From a bacterium (GTDB lineage Bacteria > Methylomirabilota > Methylomirabilia > Methylomirabilales > 2-02-FULL-66-22), in the NCBI GenBank assembly GCA_029580855.1, contig JAKPQH010000058.1, positions 1 to 34,511 of the forward strand: a stretch of DNA of 34,511 nucleotides, written 5' to 3'. Numbering within the stretch: the stretch's first letter is position 1; each line of letters starts with the position of its first letter. Below are positions 23,119-30,036 of the stretch, in pieces. The notes under the pieces were generated by a model. That model was not told where the DNA came from and made no database searches. It saw only the letters and a list, made by a program, of their open reading frames with translations. The position numbers were made by a program, and so were the translations under genes.

Positions 23119-24702
23119 ATGCTCCGGAGACAACCGCGGCGGTCGGCATGGAAGATGGCGGTACTGTTCACGGCTGCATCTGCACTCGTGTGCGTGTCCG
23201 TCGGTTCCGGTCACGCGGCGTATCACCACCAGGGCGAGATCGACTCGCCGAACTTTCTTGCGGTCTACCCCGACAAGGCGGGGACCAAACTTGATGGCTG
23301 TAGTCTCTGTCACGGCGGTGGTTCCGTTACCGCCGGTGGAAAGACCACCACGTACGGCAGTTGTCAGTGGTGCCATTACAAGACCGACTACGGAAAGCAG
23401 AGCACACCGCAGAACCTCGAAGCCACCTTGAACCCGTATGGGCTGGCCTACTTGGTCTCCGGACGGAGCGCGGCGGCCGTTCGGGCGATCGCCCGCCTGG
23501 ATTCCGATGGGGACGGTTACATCAATGCGGATGAAATTGCCGCAAACCGGTATCCGGGGGACCCCGCCGACGACCCCACCAAGGTCCCGGCTCCTTATCG
23601 CGTCTTCACCCGCGAGCAGCTCCTCGAGATGCCGCAGCACAGCCAGTTCCTGCTGATGAACGCCAGCAAGTCCGATGATTTCTACGCTCGATACAGCGGG
23701 GTCGCGCTGGACAGTCTTCTCGACGAGCTCTTGCTCGGTTCGGCAACCGGTATCACGGCCTACGCGCCGGACGGCTTTTCTCAGTATCATCCGCTGTACC
23801 CCGATCCCTCCCCCGGTCTTTACCATGTGTTCGGAGACTACCCGGCCGCCACGTATCACTACAACGCGACCGCCGATATGGCCAAAAATCCTGCGACCGG
23901 CTGGTGTCGCTACGATGCGCCGTCCGCCGCCGGGAGAGCGAACGGCGACCCCATCGACAACCCGGAGGGGCTCAAATTGATGCTCGCGATCACGCGGGAC
24001 GGGGCGAACCTCACCCCAGGAGTTTTGAACAAGCAGAACAAACTCGACGGCGAGGGGCCGTTCCGCGTCGTTCCCCCGCAGAAGCTTCCGGGACCGCCGG
24101 ACCAGCGCTCGACCGTGACGGGCTGGAACGGTATCTGGCCATACGACGTGAACGCGGATCACAATGCCGGCTTCTCCACTCGCTCCACCACCATCATCAA
24201 GATCGAGCCTCTGCCCGAGGGAACCACGGACATCAATCTGCTGGAGGCGGGCTGGCCCTATGTGGATGAAGCGAAGATCGTCGTGTACGGCGCCATCGAT
24301 CCTGTCCCGAACATCCTCGACAAGCTCGACGCGCTCAAGGCGATTCTCCAAGCCGCGTCCAAGAAGGACTTTCGGAATCGGGCCTTTCAGACGTTGCTGA
24401 TTCGACAGATCGAGACGGTCGAATGGCTCGTCAAGCGGGGTTGGTACGGGTTGGCTCTCCGGGTGCTGCAGGCCCAGCTTGTCCCGGAAACCGACGCCTG
24501 CTACGTGCGGCCGGCGCGCCACGGCCACGATCTTATTGCCGATTGCGAGTTGCAGAAACAGGTCCAGTGGGCACTCAATGAGATCGTCGTGTTGACAAAC
24601 ATTGCCAAGACGGACGGCTCGACCCCACCGCCGTCCTTCTGCCACCACCACCGACTCTGCTTCAAGCACGCCTGGCTGTGCCGCGCCCAAGGCCGGCGCT
24701 GA
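23119..24702 (+). CDS. GEGP-motif diheme cytochrome c protein, exported
   Basis: A 527-residue exported protein. The start at 23119 (MLRRQPRRSAWK) has AAAGGAGG upstream. The signal peptide has a twin-arginine-free basic start and a hydrophobic core (13-30), with likely cleavage after GHAA (34). Two c-type heme sites follow, CSLCH (61-65) and CQWCH (82-86), then an EF-hand-like calcium loop DSDGDGYINADE (128-139). A large domain (about 155-420) follows with YSGVALDSLLDELL and the DGEGPFRVVPPQ motif (310-321) that gives the family its GEGP name. The C-terminus ends in a Cys/His cluster (FCHHHRLCFKHAWLC). The domain faintly recalls sulfite-oxidase-type folds, which is inference. The function is unknown; it could receive electrons in the periplasm. 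Confidence 0.85.
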   Translation: MLRRQPRRSAWKMAVLFTAASALVCVSVGSGHAAYHHQGEIDSPNFLAVYPDKAGTKLDGCSLCHGGGSVTAGGKTTTYGSCQWCHYKTDYGKQSTPQNLEATLNPYGLAYLVSGRSAAAVRAIARLDSDGDGYINADEIAANRYPGDPADDPTKVPAPYRVFTREQLLEMPQHSQFLLMNASKSDDFYARYSGVALDSLLDELLLGSATGITAYAPDGFSQYHPLYPDPSPGLYHVFGDYPAATYHYNATADMAKNPATGWCRYDAPSAAGRANGDPIDNPEGLKLMLAITRDGANLTPGVLNKQNKLDGEGPFRVVPPQKLPGPPDQRSTVTGWNGIWPYDVNADHNAGFSTRSTTIIKIEPLPEGTTDINLLEAGWPYVDEAKIVVYGAIDPVPNILDKLDALKAILQAASKKDFRNRAFQTLLIRQIETVEWLVKRGWYGLALRVLQAQLVPETDACYVRPARHGHDLIADCELQKQVQWALNEIVVLTNIAKTDGSTPPPSFCHHHRLCFKHAWLCRAQGRR

Positions 24703-24723
24703 CCGGACACGCCCCTCTCACGA

Positions 24724-24762
24724 CGACACGGGGCAGCCGCTGGATGCCGCTGCCCCGTGTCG
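24724..24762. terminator. Bidirectional terminator-like hairpin between convergent genes
   Basis: A 14-bp perfect stem (24724-24737 with 24749-24762, CGACACGGGGCAGC/GCTGCCCCGTGTCG) and an 11-base loop lie 22 bases after the diheme gene and 28 bases from the end of the ModE-like gene. There is no T-tract. The position between convergent genes supports a shared terminator. Confidence 0.6.
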
Positions 24763-24789
24763 TGATCCGCGAAATCGTCGGCCTGCGGC

Positions 24790-25209
24790 CTACGTCTCCG
24801 CGTCCGACGGCCTGACTCGGCCGCGGCTCGTTGCACCGCTTGGCCTGCGGCGCGGTCTTTGGCGCGTGCGTGGCGGCGCTGCCGGGAACGTCCGATCGAA
24901 ACAGCGCACCATGCTGTTTTCCAGGTCGCGCTCGAAACGGTCGTACCTGTCCAGGAACTCCCGCCCCTTCGGGGTGAGCCGTGTGCCTGCGGCTCGGCTG
25001 CCACCCGGTCTCCGGTCCAAGATGCGGAATCCCGCGGCGCGCTCCAGATCCCGCAGGTAGCCCCAGGCATTCCGGTAGGACATCTCGAAGCGCTCCACCG
25101 CCCGCTTGATCGAGCCCAGCTCGTCGATGAGGCGGAGGAGAGCGGCGCGCCCCTGTCCGAACTTCACCTTGTCACCGAACGTGATCCAGACCTTGAGCTT
25201 GGGCTTCAT
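24790..25209 (-). CDS. ModE-type winged helix-turn-helix regulator without metal-binding domains
   Basis: A 139-residue protein matching the N-terminal DNA-binding domain of ModE: LKVWITFGDKVKFGQGRAALLRLIDELGSIKRAVERFEMSYRNAWGYL, described here by its parts KVKFGQGRAALL (14-25), SIKRAVERFEMSYRNAWG (33-50) and RILDRRPGG (62-70). The basic C-terminal tail (PPRTRQRPRRRPSG) replaces the TOBE/Mop domains that sense molybdate in full ModE. Such short forms occur widely. Its position at the end of the tungsten/molybdenum gene run suggests control of metal or cofactor genes. It might gain metal sensing from the separate molbindin at 7322; that is inference. Confidence 0.85.
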   Translation of the reverse strand: MKPKLKVWITFGDKVKFGQGRAALLRLIDELGSIKRAVERFEMSYRNAWGYLRDLERAAGFRILDRRPGGSRAAGTRLTPKGREFLDRYDRFERDLENSMVRCFDRTFPAAPPRTRQRPRRRPSGATSRGRVRPSDAET

Positions 25210-25278
25210 CGTTCACGCCGCCTTTCCAATGCCCGGGACGTCGTCACGTCGGAAATGGAGCATAACGCCAACCCGGGG

Positions 25279-25671
25279 CTAGAGCAATTCCACAGTGGCG
25301 GAATGGCCGCGAGCACCGGCAAGGGCGACATCCCGGGTGACCAGGGGAACCTCCAGGGCTTCGGCTAAGGCGACGTACGCGGCGTCGTAAGCCGTAAGGC
25401 GGTTTCGCAGTTCCCAGATGCGCGGGAGGAGCAGATCGTGCGGATACCGAATCAGTGGAAGATCGGTCAAATCCTGAAGCGCCTGCGCCCCGCGACCTGC
25501 GGTCAAGCCACCGCTCGCCGCGTACCTTCGCAGCACCTGCGCGACCTCCAGATCGAGCAGCTGCGGAACATGGAGCGTGTCGCCGGAACCGAAGAGGCGA
25601 CCGGACACCCGATCGGCGTCAGGGGTGTTCAACAAGACTTCGAGGAGGGCCGAGGCATCGACGACGATCAC
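25279..25671 (-). CDS. vapC: PIN-domain ribonuclease toxin, VapC family
   Basis: A 130-residue PIN-domain protein of normal VapC length, with a GTG start at 25671. The conserved acidic residues are visible: D5 in MIVVDASALLEVL, Glu in LLDLEVAQVLRR (about 42), Asp in TAYDAAYVALAEAL (about 94) and Asp in VTRDVALAG (about 113). VapC toxins cut RNA (tRNA or rRNA) and are inhibited by the cognate antitoxin. It overlaps the upstream antitoxin gene by four bases (GTGA, 25668-25671), the usual translational coupling. All catalytic acidic residues appear intact, so the toxin is likely functional. Confidence 0.92.
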   Translation of the reverse strand: MIVVDASALLEVLLNTPDADRVSGRLFGSGDTLHVPQLLDLEVAQVLRRYAASGGLTAGRGAQALQDLTDLPLIRYPHDLLLPRIWELRNRLTAYDAAYVALAEALEVPLVTRDVALAGARGHSATVELL

Positions 25672-25898
25672 CGGCGCTCGCGCTCAGCCCGGACGGCTTG
25701 GGCGGGGCTGATTCTGGGCTTCACCGGAGAGCGTTCGGCAAGCCGCCTCCGCAATTCGTCGAGTGTCGGCCGTTCGGCCAACCGCCGCGCCTCGGCGATC
25801 AGATACTCCGACAGCGGAACGCCCTGCAGCGCGGCACGCGCCTTTAGGATGCGATGCAGATCGTCTGGGACGTGGCGCAACTGAATCATCTTTGACAT
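25668..25898 (-). CDS. vapB: FitA/VapB-type ribbon-helix-helix antitoxin
   Basis: A 76-residue antitoxin starting at 25898 (MSKMIQLRHVPDDLHR), the typical start of FitA-like proteins; a start at 25889 is also possible. The N-terminal ribbon-helix-helix (MIQLRHVPDDLHRILKARAALQ, taken as MIQLRHVPDDLH then ILKARAAL) binds DNA. The Pro/Arg-rich C-terminal part (SPVKPRISPAQAVRAERERR) would wrap the PIN toxin and insert Arg near its active site. Expected to repress its own promoter with VapC. The inverted repeat at 25892-25934, which spans the start codon and promoter, is the likely operator. Confidence 0.88.
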   Translation of the reverse strand: MSKMIQLRHVPDDLHRILKARAALQGVPLSEYLIAEARRLAERPTLDELRRRLAERSPVKPRISPAQAVRAERERR

Positions 25899-25934
25899 GT
25901 GGGAAGCGTAGCCCGCATGCGCATCACATGTCAA
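25892..25934 (-). promoter_or_regulatory. vapBC promoter with a long-spaced inverted-repeat operator
   Basis: On the minus strand TTGACA (25934-25929) and TACGCT (25910-25905, spacing 18) form a promoter. TTGACATGT (25892-25900) and ACATGTCAA (25926-25934) are exact 9-base inverted repeats with 25 bases between them, about three helical turns centre to centre. One half overlaps the -35 box, the other the start codon, which suits FitAB-type autorepression. Confidence 0.6.
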
Positions 25935-26003
25935 GCCAGTATCGGTTCCGACGGTTGCGCTGTCCCGCCGTCACACCGAGTCGGCACTTCGTGGAAGGCC
26001 GCA

Positions 26004-26216
26004 TCACCGCAAGAGATGCGCCGCCACGCCGACGAGCCCCCCGCCCAGGACGAGCCAGCCAGAGTTGATCCGCAACCGGAACACCAGGACGGTCGCAACA
26101 ACGGCTAGGCTCACGCTCGCCCAGTCGACCAGGGCCGCGCGGCCGAGCTGCCACGTGACGACGGCCATCAGGCCCAGCGATGCCACGTTCACGCCATCCG
26201 GGAAGCTCCCGGCCTA
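26004..26216 (-). pseudogene. 3' remnant of a chromate transporter (chrA) gene
   Basis: The minus strand reads AGSFPDGVNVASLGLMAVVT and continues WQLGRAALVDW...RINSGWLVLGGGLVG to a TGA at 26004. This matches the C-terminal two helices of ChrA-family chromate/sulfate transporters (DGVNVASLALMAVVTWQLGRAAL-like). An in-frame TAG lies immediately upstream of this homology (at about 26217-26219) and no chrA sequence is seen further upstream. The remaining roughly 70 codons cannot make a transporter. It marks a deletion scar between the vapBC and hepT/mntA cassettes. Confidence 0.7.
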
Positions 26217-26328
26217 TGGAGACCGCCGGATCCGGGGGACGAGGGGGCTGCTGGCCGTAACAAGGACTGTTTCCGTAGACGGTGACGACAGAGATGGAGT
26301 GTGAAGGAAAGCATCCCGGCGCCGGACA

Positions 26329-26676
26329 CTACATACCGTCGCTGGATTCCAAGGCGTTACGGCAGGCGAGTCGAAGCGGGTCTAACTTCGTGTGGACGAT
26401 GTCCCACACCACCCGAGTGCTGACGCCGAAGTATTCGTGAAGGAGTATGTTTCGCAGACCGACGATCTTTCGCCAGTCGGTCGCCGGTATTGAGCCCTTG
26501 ACCTCGACTGGCAAGCTTCGCGCGGCCTCGCCGATAATTTCTAGGTTCCTCACGACGGCGTCGATCGTTCTCTGATCGGCGGCAAACCGGGGGTAGTCCA
26601 TTCCTTCCACGTAGCTCCGGATTCGATCAACCGCCTCGACAATGTCGTCCGGGTAGAGGCGGTGGTCTCTAGGCAT
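26329..26676 (-). CDS. hepT: HepT-like ribonuclease toxin (DUF86)
   Basis: A 115-residue HEPN-domain protein. The catalytic motif R-x4-H-x-Y is intact in RNILLHEYF (R75, H80, Y82). The N-terminal segment DIVEAVDRIRSYVEGMDY and NLEIIGEAARSLP (about 44-56) are diagnostic of HepT/DUF86. HepT toxins act on RNA; the partner MntA neutralises HepT by adding AMP to the motif tyrosine. The start codon overlaps the end of the antitoxin gene by eight bases, and the two genes form one operon. Confidence 0.92.
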   Translation of the reverse strand: MPRDHRLYPDDIVEAVDRIRSYVEGMDYPRFAADQRTIDAVVRNLEIIGEAARSLPVEVKGSIPATDWRKIVGLRNILLHEYFGVSTRVVWDIVHTKLDPLRLACRNALESSDGM

Positions 26677-26959
26677 AGACGACTTCCCGCTCTATGAGAG
26701 GTTGTAGGCGCGGCTTGACACAGTCCGCCAAAACCAAATCCACGGGCGCCGCCAACAGATCCTCTAAAAAGAACTTCAGGTCCATGTAGTGGTCAAACGT
26801 AGGTTCGCTCAGTTCAACAAGGACGTCGATATCGCTATCGGAGCGCGCCACGCCCCGAGCGCACGAGCCAAACAGACCGATGCGTTGCACAGAAAACCGA
26901 TCCCGGAGCATGTCCTTGCGTGCGTGGAGCATCCCAAGAATGTCCTGAGCTGAGCGCAT
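26669..26959 (-). CDS. mntA: MntA-like minimal nucleotidyltransferase antitoxin
   Basis: A 96-residue MNT-domain protein. The start at 26959 (MRSAQDILGML) has GAAGGGA seven bases upstream; a start seven codons earlier is possible. The catalytic motif GSx10DxD is complete in GSCARGVARSDSDIDVLVE (GS 31-32, D43 and D45), and a third acidic position lies in APVDLVLAD. It transfers AMP from ATP to HepT, silencing the toxin. It precedes hepT with an eight-base overlap. Unlike the vapBC promoter, no convincing promoter is visible; TAAGAT near 26990 may be a -10 box. Confidence 0.9.
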   Translation of the reverse strand: MRSAQDILGMLHARKDMLRDRFSVQRIGLFGSCARGVARSDSDIDVLVELSEPTFDHYMDLKFFLEDLLAAPVDLVLADCVKPRLQPLIEREVVYA

Positions 26960-27157
26960 CGTTTCGTCCCTTCTTTCCACTCAGAATTGCGGAAATCTTA
27001 CCATACTGGAAGCGCTGTTTCCCACGCTTCATTTCCTCCCAGGTCCAATCCGGCCGGGGAGATCGACAAGGCGCCGGTCCGCAGGAAACCCATGGCGGCC
27101 GCCCCGCGCTTCTGGAGTAGTCCGGGTGACGCGAAGGGGCATCGCCGAGTGCAACTC

Positions 27158-28205
27158 TCAGGAAGCCAGCAGAGCAAGAGTCGTAGCGCGGGACAGATTC
27201 CGCTTCAGCAGTTCGCCGAGGAGTTCCTCGTCGGTCATTGCGGGATCCCACCCGTAGGCCTCGCAGACAGCAACGTCAAGCCTTCGATGCGCGTCCCGCA
27301 GCCAGGTCGGTTGTTCGTTGTACAGCGCGGTCAGCGTCCGCTTCTTGTCAGAGCGGTCCCCGAGCCAGTTTCGACGGGCGGCATCTAAGTCGCGGCCGGC
27401 TTCTGCGATTGCGCTTTGCTGCGCCGGCGTCGGTCTGGGAAATGGGAAAGTTTCGAGGCAGGTCGTCGATGTGTAGCGCGGCCGAGTCTCGAGGCGGGTC
27501 CCGAGCGTCAGTGCCCACGCTTCATGTGGCCGCGAATGGAGCACCCCGAAGAAATCCTCGTCGTCGCGCGCGAAGACGATCGGTTGGTGTTCGGGCAGGA
27601 CGCGTTGATCCAGCCAAACGAACACTCGATGCTTGGCGACCGTGGGCGTGACCAAGTATCGGGATAAGCCGTTGAGGGCAACGCGCATTTCCGGCCGAGC
27701 TTCCACGTGAATCCAGCAGCGCTCGGCATACACCCGACGTTTGTTATCCGCCCGAAGCGACTTCACGTGCTTTCTGACGTGCTCAAAGGGAGCTTCGTAC
27801 TGCGCGGCCTCCCCTTTCGACATTCTCGGAGGGAAATCTACGATCCAGAGTCTCTGCGGCGTCCGCGTGACCTCCAGACCGTTGGCCCACAGCCTTACCA
27901 CGTCCGCGTTCGGCTTGCCGTTCGCGTTGCGGAGTCGCAGCCAGTCGCGGGGCGAGCGCTTCCGGAATCTCGAACGGGCCGACCTTGGTGTCGCCCATGA
28001 ACGCGATGCCCTGGTTCTCGGACAGAATCCGCGCCTGAGTGATATCGGTGGCCGCGGAGAGGTTGGCATTGATCGCGGCAACCGGCTTCCCATCCCGCCA
28101 CCGGGTCTTGTCGCTCCCATCATCGAACCCGATCAAGCTGACGTGGACATTGGCGCCATCCAGAACCCATCCCTTATCCGAGACGGCCCAGAAGACCCCG
28201 GCGGA
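27158..28205 (-). pseudogene. 3' remnant of an MmeI-like type IIG restriction-modification protein (frameshifted)
   Basis: Two minus-strand frames together encode the C-terminal target-recognition region of an MmeI-like DNA methyltransferase/endonuclease. From 28205 down to about 27952 one frame reads FWAVSDKGWVLDGANVHVSL, then IGFDDGSDK and FMGDTKVGPFEIPEALA. From about 27948 down to 27158 another frame continues DWLRLRNANGKPNADVVRLW, WIVDFPPRMSKGEAAQYEAP, RYLVTPTVAKHRVFVWLDQ, DFFGVLHSRPHEAWAL and PRYTSTTCLETFPFPRP. Joining them needs deletion of one C from the CCCC run at 27948-27951, giving ALARDW. An in-frame TGA at 28206-28208 closes the upstream side, and the nuclease and methyltransferase-catalytic parts are absent. 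It is therefore a dead gene end. Confidence 0.8.
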
Positions 28206-28323
28206 TCACGTATCGCCCGCCAGAAACACGTCGAGCGCCGAGGAAACCCCGGCGCTCGCGGGAGGACGCGACTGTGTGGCGGCGGAGGTCGCCGGCTACG
28301 ATCCCACGCACCGGGTCGCGAGT

Positions 28324-28806
28324 CTAGTCCCCGTCCTTGCCACGCCCACCGTGCTTGCGATGGCCTTTCGTCTTGCCGTGTCCGCGCTCGCGGTCGTGTC
28401 CCCGGCCTCCGGCCCAGGACGGGGGGCCGTGCTTCTTCCAGTGAGGCGGCCGGTGCTTGTAATAGGACACGGGGACGGCCAGAATCGGCTTTGGTACCTG
28501 GTGGATCACCAGGGCCATCCAGGGACCGTTGTAATGGGGCGAATAATACCACACGTTCCCGTGGTACAGATAGTAGTACCCCTGATAGACGAAGTAGTTG
28601 TCCGGCACGGAGGGGGCCTGGTAGACCGGCAGCCCCGGCACCGCGACCAGCGGTGGTGGCTGCCCGATGTTCAACCCGAAGGTGGCGCTGGGCGTGTAAA
28701 GACCGATGCTGACGTTCTGCGCATTTGCTGGCGCAAGAGGCACGCTCACGAGCGCCAGCCCAACGGCCAGCCCAAAAGCCCCCGCCCACGCCGTCGCGTG
28801 ACGCAT
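28324..28806 (-). CDS. Secreted Tyr/Pro/His/Lys-rich protein of unknown function
   Basis: A 160-residue protein with a clear signal peptide (hydrophobic core about 8-24, cleavage after ANA at 29). GAGGACTCGG lies upstream of the ATG. The mature part has a Pro/Val segment (PPPLVAVPGLPVYQAPS), then a Tyr-rich beta-like segment (YFVYQGYYYLYHGNVWYYSP at about 71-90). The C-terminal tail is very basic with His/Gly/Lys (HDRERGHGKTKGHRKHGGRG). Such periplasmic Tyr-rich proteins with charged tails are common in GC-rich bacteria and lack a defined function. The His-rich tail could bind metals or polyanions (inference). Confidence 0.8.
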   Translation of the reverse strand: MRHATAWAGAFGLAVGLALVSVPLAPANAQNVSIGLYTPSATFGLNIGQPPPLVAVPGLPVYQAPSVPDNYFVYQGYYYLYHGNVWYYSPHYNGPWMALVIHQVPKPILAVPVSYYKHRPPHWKKHGPPSWAGGRGHDRERGHGKTKGHRKHGGRGKDGD

Positions 28807-29216
28807 TCCGAGTCCTCCCTGTGTCCTGCGCTAACCCGTACACCCAGACTGTGTGTCGTCTCCGTCTCGGCGGGGCGGATGCTAACGCACGGTGGGGACG
28901 CCGTCAAGCAGCCGGCATCCTCCGCCGCGAAACGGGACGGGCCCGGCTCGTCGTCGTCCGTCTGCCGGTGCCGGTGACGGCGGCAGCGCCCGCGAGGAGT
29001 CCAGCGCTGGACAAAGACGGACTGGTCGTAGTACTCGACGGATGGACCGTACACCACCGGGGTGGGCGGGGCGCGTGGGCGGCGGGCGGCGCCTGCCGGC
29101 CACCGCCTCGCCTCCCGAGCTCACGTCCCGTGCTCGACCGCACCCGCTCGTCCGCGATGAGCTCGCCGCCTCGCGCCGACTCACCAGGCGGCTCGGCGAG
29201 CTGCGCCCTGCCTTTT
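28807..29216. other. Intergenic region with possible coding debris
   Basis: This 410-base gap lies between the secreted-protein gene and deoC. On the minus strand around 28945-29060 a frame reads VYGPSVEYYDQSVFVQRWTP and then a very basic segment. It looks like a piece of another secreted Tyr-rich protein, but it has no start, signal peptide or ribosome-binding site. I treat it as possible remnant sequence, not a gene. No RNA or repeat is recognised. Confidence 0.3.
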
Positions 29217-29900
29217 TCAGCTCGTCTTTGAGAGCGCCTGCAACCCCTCCAGAATCTGCCGCGTGTAACCGGTCCCGAACCTGCGCGCCCCCGCCTCGTA
29301 GAGCGCCAGGACCTTCTCGATGGTCGTCACGTAGGCAGACGCCTTGACCACGACCTTCTCGCTCACGCTTTGTCGCATCAGCCGAATATCCTCGACCGTC
29401 GCGCCGCCCGGCTGCGTGGCCGTGGAGGTCTTGACAAAGAGGGCGCCGGCACGTTCGGCGATCTGGCAGGCCTTCACTTTCTCGTCGTCGGTGAGCAGAC
29501 AAGTCTCCAGGATGACCTTCACGGGCACGTTGTGGCGGCCCGCGGCCTCTACGACACCCGCGATGTCCCTCTCCACATATTCGTAGCGCCGGGATTTCAG
29601 GGCGCTCACGTTCATGACCATATCCAACTCTTGCGCCCCGTGGCCGATGGCCCACTCCGCCTCGTAGCGCTTCACCTCGGGCGCGTTGAGCCCCTGGGGA
29701 AAAGCCACGGGAATGCAGAGGCGGACATCGGATCCCTCCAGCAACCGTTTGGCCTGAGGCGCCTGGAAGGCTTTGGGCGCCACGCACTTCACCCGGACCT
29801 GCCGGCAGTACGCGATACCCTCTTCCAGGTCCTTTTCGGTTTGGGTGGGCAGCAGGATGGAATGATCGATCATCTGGGCGACTTCAAGGGCGGTGAGCAC
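29217..29900 (-). CDS. deoC: DeoC-family (deoxyribose-phosphate aldolase-like) protein, variant
   Basis: A 227-residue TIM-barrel aldolase, normal length, starting at GTG 29900 with AAAGGAGG upstream. Family residues are present: MIDHSILLPTQT (10-21), ELDMVMN (91-97), VKVILETCLLTDDEK (127-141), the Schiff-base lysine in FVKTSTA (K157) and the second lysine in VVKASAYVTT (K186). The canonical phosphate-binding KASGGIRT and GTSSG segments are replaced by KASAYVTT and GTGYT, so the substrate may not be deoxyribose 5-phosphate. DERA cleaves it to glyceraldehyde 3-phosphate and acetaldehyde. It follows tatC by 136 bases on the same strand. Confidence 0.85.
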   Translation of the reverse strand: MLTALEVAQMIDHSILLPTQTEKDLEEGIAYCRQVRVKCVAPKAFQAPQAKRLLEGSDVRLCIPVAFPQGLNAPEVKRYEAEWAIGHGAQELDMVMNVSALKSRRYEYVERDIAGVVEAAGRHNVPVKVILETCLLTDDEKVKACQIAERAGALFVKTSTATQPGGATVEDIRLMRQSVSEKVVVKASAYVTTIEKVLALYEAGARRFGTGYTRQILEGLQALSKTS

Positions 29901-30036
29901 AACTAGCCTCCTTTCAGCGGGGGACGACGCACCAAAGCTTCCGGCATTCTCCGCCAGATTGCGGCGCCGCGCAACCCCCGAGCCCCGGCGCCCGCCGAAG
30001 CCTCGGCGCCACGGCTCTTTCCGGTTCTACGATCTG

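Noticed and set aside
22951..24690. A 579-codon minus-strand open frame opposite the diheme protein
   Set aside because: Antisense shadow; Arg/Val/Gly-rich with no recognisable domain, while the plus strand has heme motifs and a signal peptide.
28746..29057. A minus-strand frame with VYGPSVEYYDQSVFVQRWTP
   Set aside because: It resembles a secreted Tyr-rich protein piece but has no start, signal peptide or ribosome-binding site; kept only as possible debris.
28882..29787. A 301-codon minus-strand frame overlapping deoC
   Set aside because: Out of frame with the strongly supported DeoC protein and Arg/Gly-rich, typical of a GC-driven spurious frame.
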